From assembly GCA_003342895.1 (NCBI GenBank), contig PTFA01000192.1, positions 1,327,378 to 1,391,377 on the forward strand: a DNA stretch of 64,000 bases, read 5' to 3'. Shown piece by piece: positions 61,800-64,000 of the stretch; position 1 is the first letter of the stretch, and the number at the start of each line of letters is the position of its first letter. A model generated the notes under the pieces. The model ran no database searches and had not been told where the DNA came from. It saw only the letters and a program-made list of their open reading frames with translations. The stretch comes from Casuarius casuarius (taxonomy: Eukaryota; Chordata; Aves; Casuariiformes; Casuariidae). Made by a program: the position numbers and the translations under genes.

Positions 61800-62140
61800 G
61801 ATCACATTAGAGGATAAACATTGTAGAGCTCTACACCTGCATGAAAACAGATGTGCATGCACATATGTAGATACAAGGGCAAATTCAGGGGTTTGCATTC
61901 ATGCACTTGTTCTGATCCGTATCCATCTATCCTCTGAAACACCTCCAAGATTAGAGCAAACATGCTAAATTCACACGTTATGACTTGATATAGTGGCCTG
62001 TTGTGGCCTTAAATTCTATGAATCCACAAAGTGCAAGCTTCACCTGTACACAAAAGCAAATCCTTTGCATACATATGTACACACACAGCAGGAACACGAT
62101 TGTTATTCTGATAACCACACGCTTGCACTAAAACACATAC
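61800..62140. repeat. Second degenerate CA/TG-rich tract
   Basis: Segments such as GATGTGCATGCACATATGTA and GCATACATATGTACACACAC recur in a diffuse CA/TG-rich stretch like that at 58740-59110. No clean unit length is visible. Confidence 0.45.
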
Positions 62141-62279
62141 CAGCCAGTATTGAAGCTTACCAAAAAAAGATGAGAAAAATCGAGAGGCAGTTAGCTAGAT
62201 AAGGTATGAGGAGATTTAAAAAGAAAACCAAACCATAGCATAGACGGAAGTGGCTACATTTTTCATACTTCAGGTATTT

Positions 62280-62600
62280 ATCTGGAGGGCTTGAGAAGGA
62301 GCTGCTCGGCGATTGTGCCGAAGGAGACCGTTCGATGCAACTTCCCATCAGGCGGCATTCCTCAAGTGTCTGCTCTTTAGGAGCAGTCAGGGAAAATTCA
62401 TTCTGTGGGAAGCGGTTAATGGAGCTGCATTACCGACCCCTTATCGCTCTGTCTGATAGAGAGACAGCAGGTTCACTTCGGCAACTCCAGAGCCCTGATC
62501 AGTTCAGATTAGGGGCACATTGTCTGGCTGGCTTAATCAAGCGTGTTTAGATATATCTATCATGATTAAAGGGGTGTAGCACAGGGAGGGGGAGGAAATA
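62280..62600. other. Candidate enhancer-like non-coding block
   Basis: This is a repeat-free stretch with several isolated CpGs, some TCG or CGG (TGCTCGGCGATTGTGCCG near 62302, GTTCGATGC, ATTACCGACC, TTATCGCTC). It also has a dense site cluster at 62528-62575: GGCTTAATCAAGC, then GATA-type AGATATATCTATC, then ATGATTAAAGG. The mix of TTAATC/GATTAA homeodomain cores and GATA sites is typical of deeply conserved developmental enhancers. Conservation was not testable. Confidence 0.4.
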
Positions 62601-64000
62601 AAGAGTGAGATTACTTTCCTCTAGATTCAAATGGAAGCTTAACAAAGCCCACTTAGTCGCTAGGTGCTCATCAAAGGGAGAATTTGAATGCTGGAAAGGT
62701 ATATTTTGTTGAATGCTCCAGCACTGGATTCAAATCACTGAAGAAGAGTACCTCTCACTCTCTTTCTTTCTCTTCCTGCTTTCCCCCCCACTACCACTTG
62801 CACATAGTGAAGAAGAAAATCAGCAGCCCATGCCNAACACGTTGATTTTGGCTTGACAGCTGTGCAGCCCCTGCTTAGCCTACCTGTAGTTCAAATCTAA
62901 TAATGTGATGACAAAATTAACTATCGTCATTATGGCTCAGATGTCTGACACTGGTATGTGTGTCATGTTTGTCTTTCAGACAAGCAGAGTAACTTTGCAA
63001 CAAGCTCTAGGACTTTGCTAGCTGTTAGCATTTGGAAAGGATGATAATAAGCGAACTGTAAAGGCTGGGAAGAGGCTCCTCTTTCTGTCAGCAGCATTGC
63101 TTCTCTCTGTGTCTTCACTGGGCTGTTTTTTGGATTTGAACACTGTAAAGAAGAATTAACTCGATGCATTATTGTCACAGGTGCCAGATTTGTTGCTACT
63201 GTAACTTNGTACAGTACATAGATGGTGGTGGACGCCAACTACTTGACTCTTAAGTCAGGGCTGAGAGATATGCTACTGAGGCAGCAGTAAGGAAAAAAGA
63301 GATTTTTGTTAGATCAGCCTCAGTGCTGAGAGTGATGTAGAGAATGGTCCTGCCAGGAAAGGATTCCTGAGCAGAGATCAGGCTGCAGGATCCATGCCTT
63401 CTTGCCCTGAATAGCTGGCCCTCTTTATCTCTAAGTTGAGATAAACATTAGGACAGGCTTGGAGAAAGTGCTGTTATGAGGAGCATATTCTGTTCACCTT
63501 TTCCTGTGGTCTCCAACCTTCTTTGGGCTTGCAGATCCTTCCAGATTTCCTAGTAGAGGCACAGACTGCTCTGTGATAAACAGAGGCTTCCCTGACAGCA
63601 AGATGGATCTTCTCGGTTCTCATTTGCAGATCCTTAAGAAATAGTCCATGGCCTCCAGGCTGAAAACCTGGAACGCTACAAAGCACAGCAGGCTATGTGT
63701 CTTCAAAGCAGGTGAAAGCACAGAAGTTATAAGGCAGGTGGCTTGTGTCTGGACTCCTGGGCATCAGGGAAATAGTTAAAAGAAATCTGTGAAAATACAG
63801 GAGAATTGTTAAGGGAAAAGAGGTCAAAACTTTCCTTTCTCCATTGTAATCTGCTGCTTCCTCCTCTGCTAATCCAGTCAGTTCTGAGTTCTTGTGATCT
63901 CATAATTGCTGTCAGGATGATATTCTGTGATGTCATGAGAATGGCTCAATGTAATCACACCACAAATGCAGGAGGTGGAGAACCTAACTAATTAGATACA
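62601..64000. other. No gene seen
   Basis: Unique DNA with a CTTTCT-rich tract near 62755-62785. Short overlapping frames at 62963, 63474, 63727 and 63806 have no support. Confidence 0.5.

Noticed and set aside
1..64000. tRNA, rRNA, CRISPR arrays, bacterial operons
   Set aside because: None seen. The sequence has vertebrate splice signals, CR1 and MIR repeats and a retroviral LTR, so these searches gave nothing.

Overview
The window looks like vertebrate nuclear DNA from a sauropsid, most likely a bird. It is AT-rich and gene-poor, with short strong splice signals. It carries three CR1 LINE remnants, one of them with the reverse-transcriptase region, and two old MIR/CORE-type SINE remnants. 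There is one decayed endogenous retrovirus with an avian-style Env. About thirty isolated single n bases point to a draft assembly. I see no bacterial genes, operons, rRNA, tRNA or CRISPR array. Almost all long open frames are chance frames in non-coding DNA.

Left end (1-6.5 kb, minus strand). The best gene evidence is here. Three exons (5549-5143, 5083-5031, 4977-4885) have good acceptors and donors and agree in splice phase. They end in a stop followed by AATAAA, so they are the C-terminal end of a protein-coding gene whose 5' part lies at higher coordinates and was not found. The first of these exons needs a one-base frame correction. About 3.4 kb further downstream a second terminal-type exon (1523-951) has one in-frame TAG and its own AATAAA. 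It may be an alternative 3' end or a separate, partly decayed gene. I could not name either protein. An antisense CR1 (about 6475-5925) lies just upstream of the first exon.

Middle (14.8-17.4 kb). A 5'-truncated endogenous retrovirus on the plus strand keeps the env gene and a 3' LTR of about 0.92 kb. Env is broken by stops and frame changes, and the first cysteine of its conserved transmembrane-subunit cysteine motif is replaced by tryptophan.

Remainder (17.4-64 kb). This is mostly intergenic or intronic DNA. It holds several stretches with the look of conserved enhancers (about 17.9-18.6, 21.6, 59.1-59.5 and 62.3-62.6 kb). At 46.9-47.7 kb there is a GC-rich block with repeated CAATCA-containing units. 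Two minus-strand open segments with exon-like boundaries (38.3 and 47.8 kb) are weak exon candidates. A patchwork of minus-strand open segments at 29.4-30.2 kb may be a decayed coding element. Two degenerate CA/TG-rich tracts lie near the right end. Conservation could not be tested here, so enhancer calls are inference only. I did not find a convincing new biological system. The unidentified minus-strand gene with two possible 3' ends is the item most worth following.
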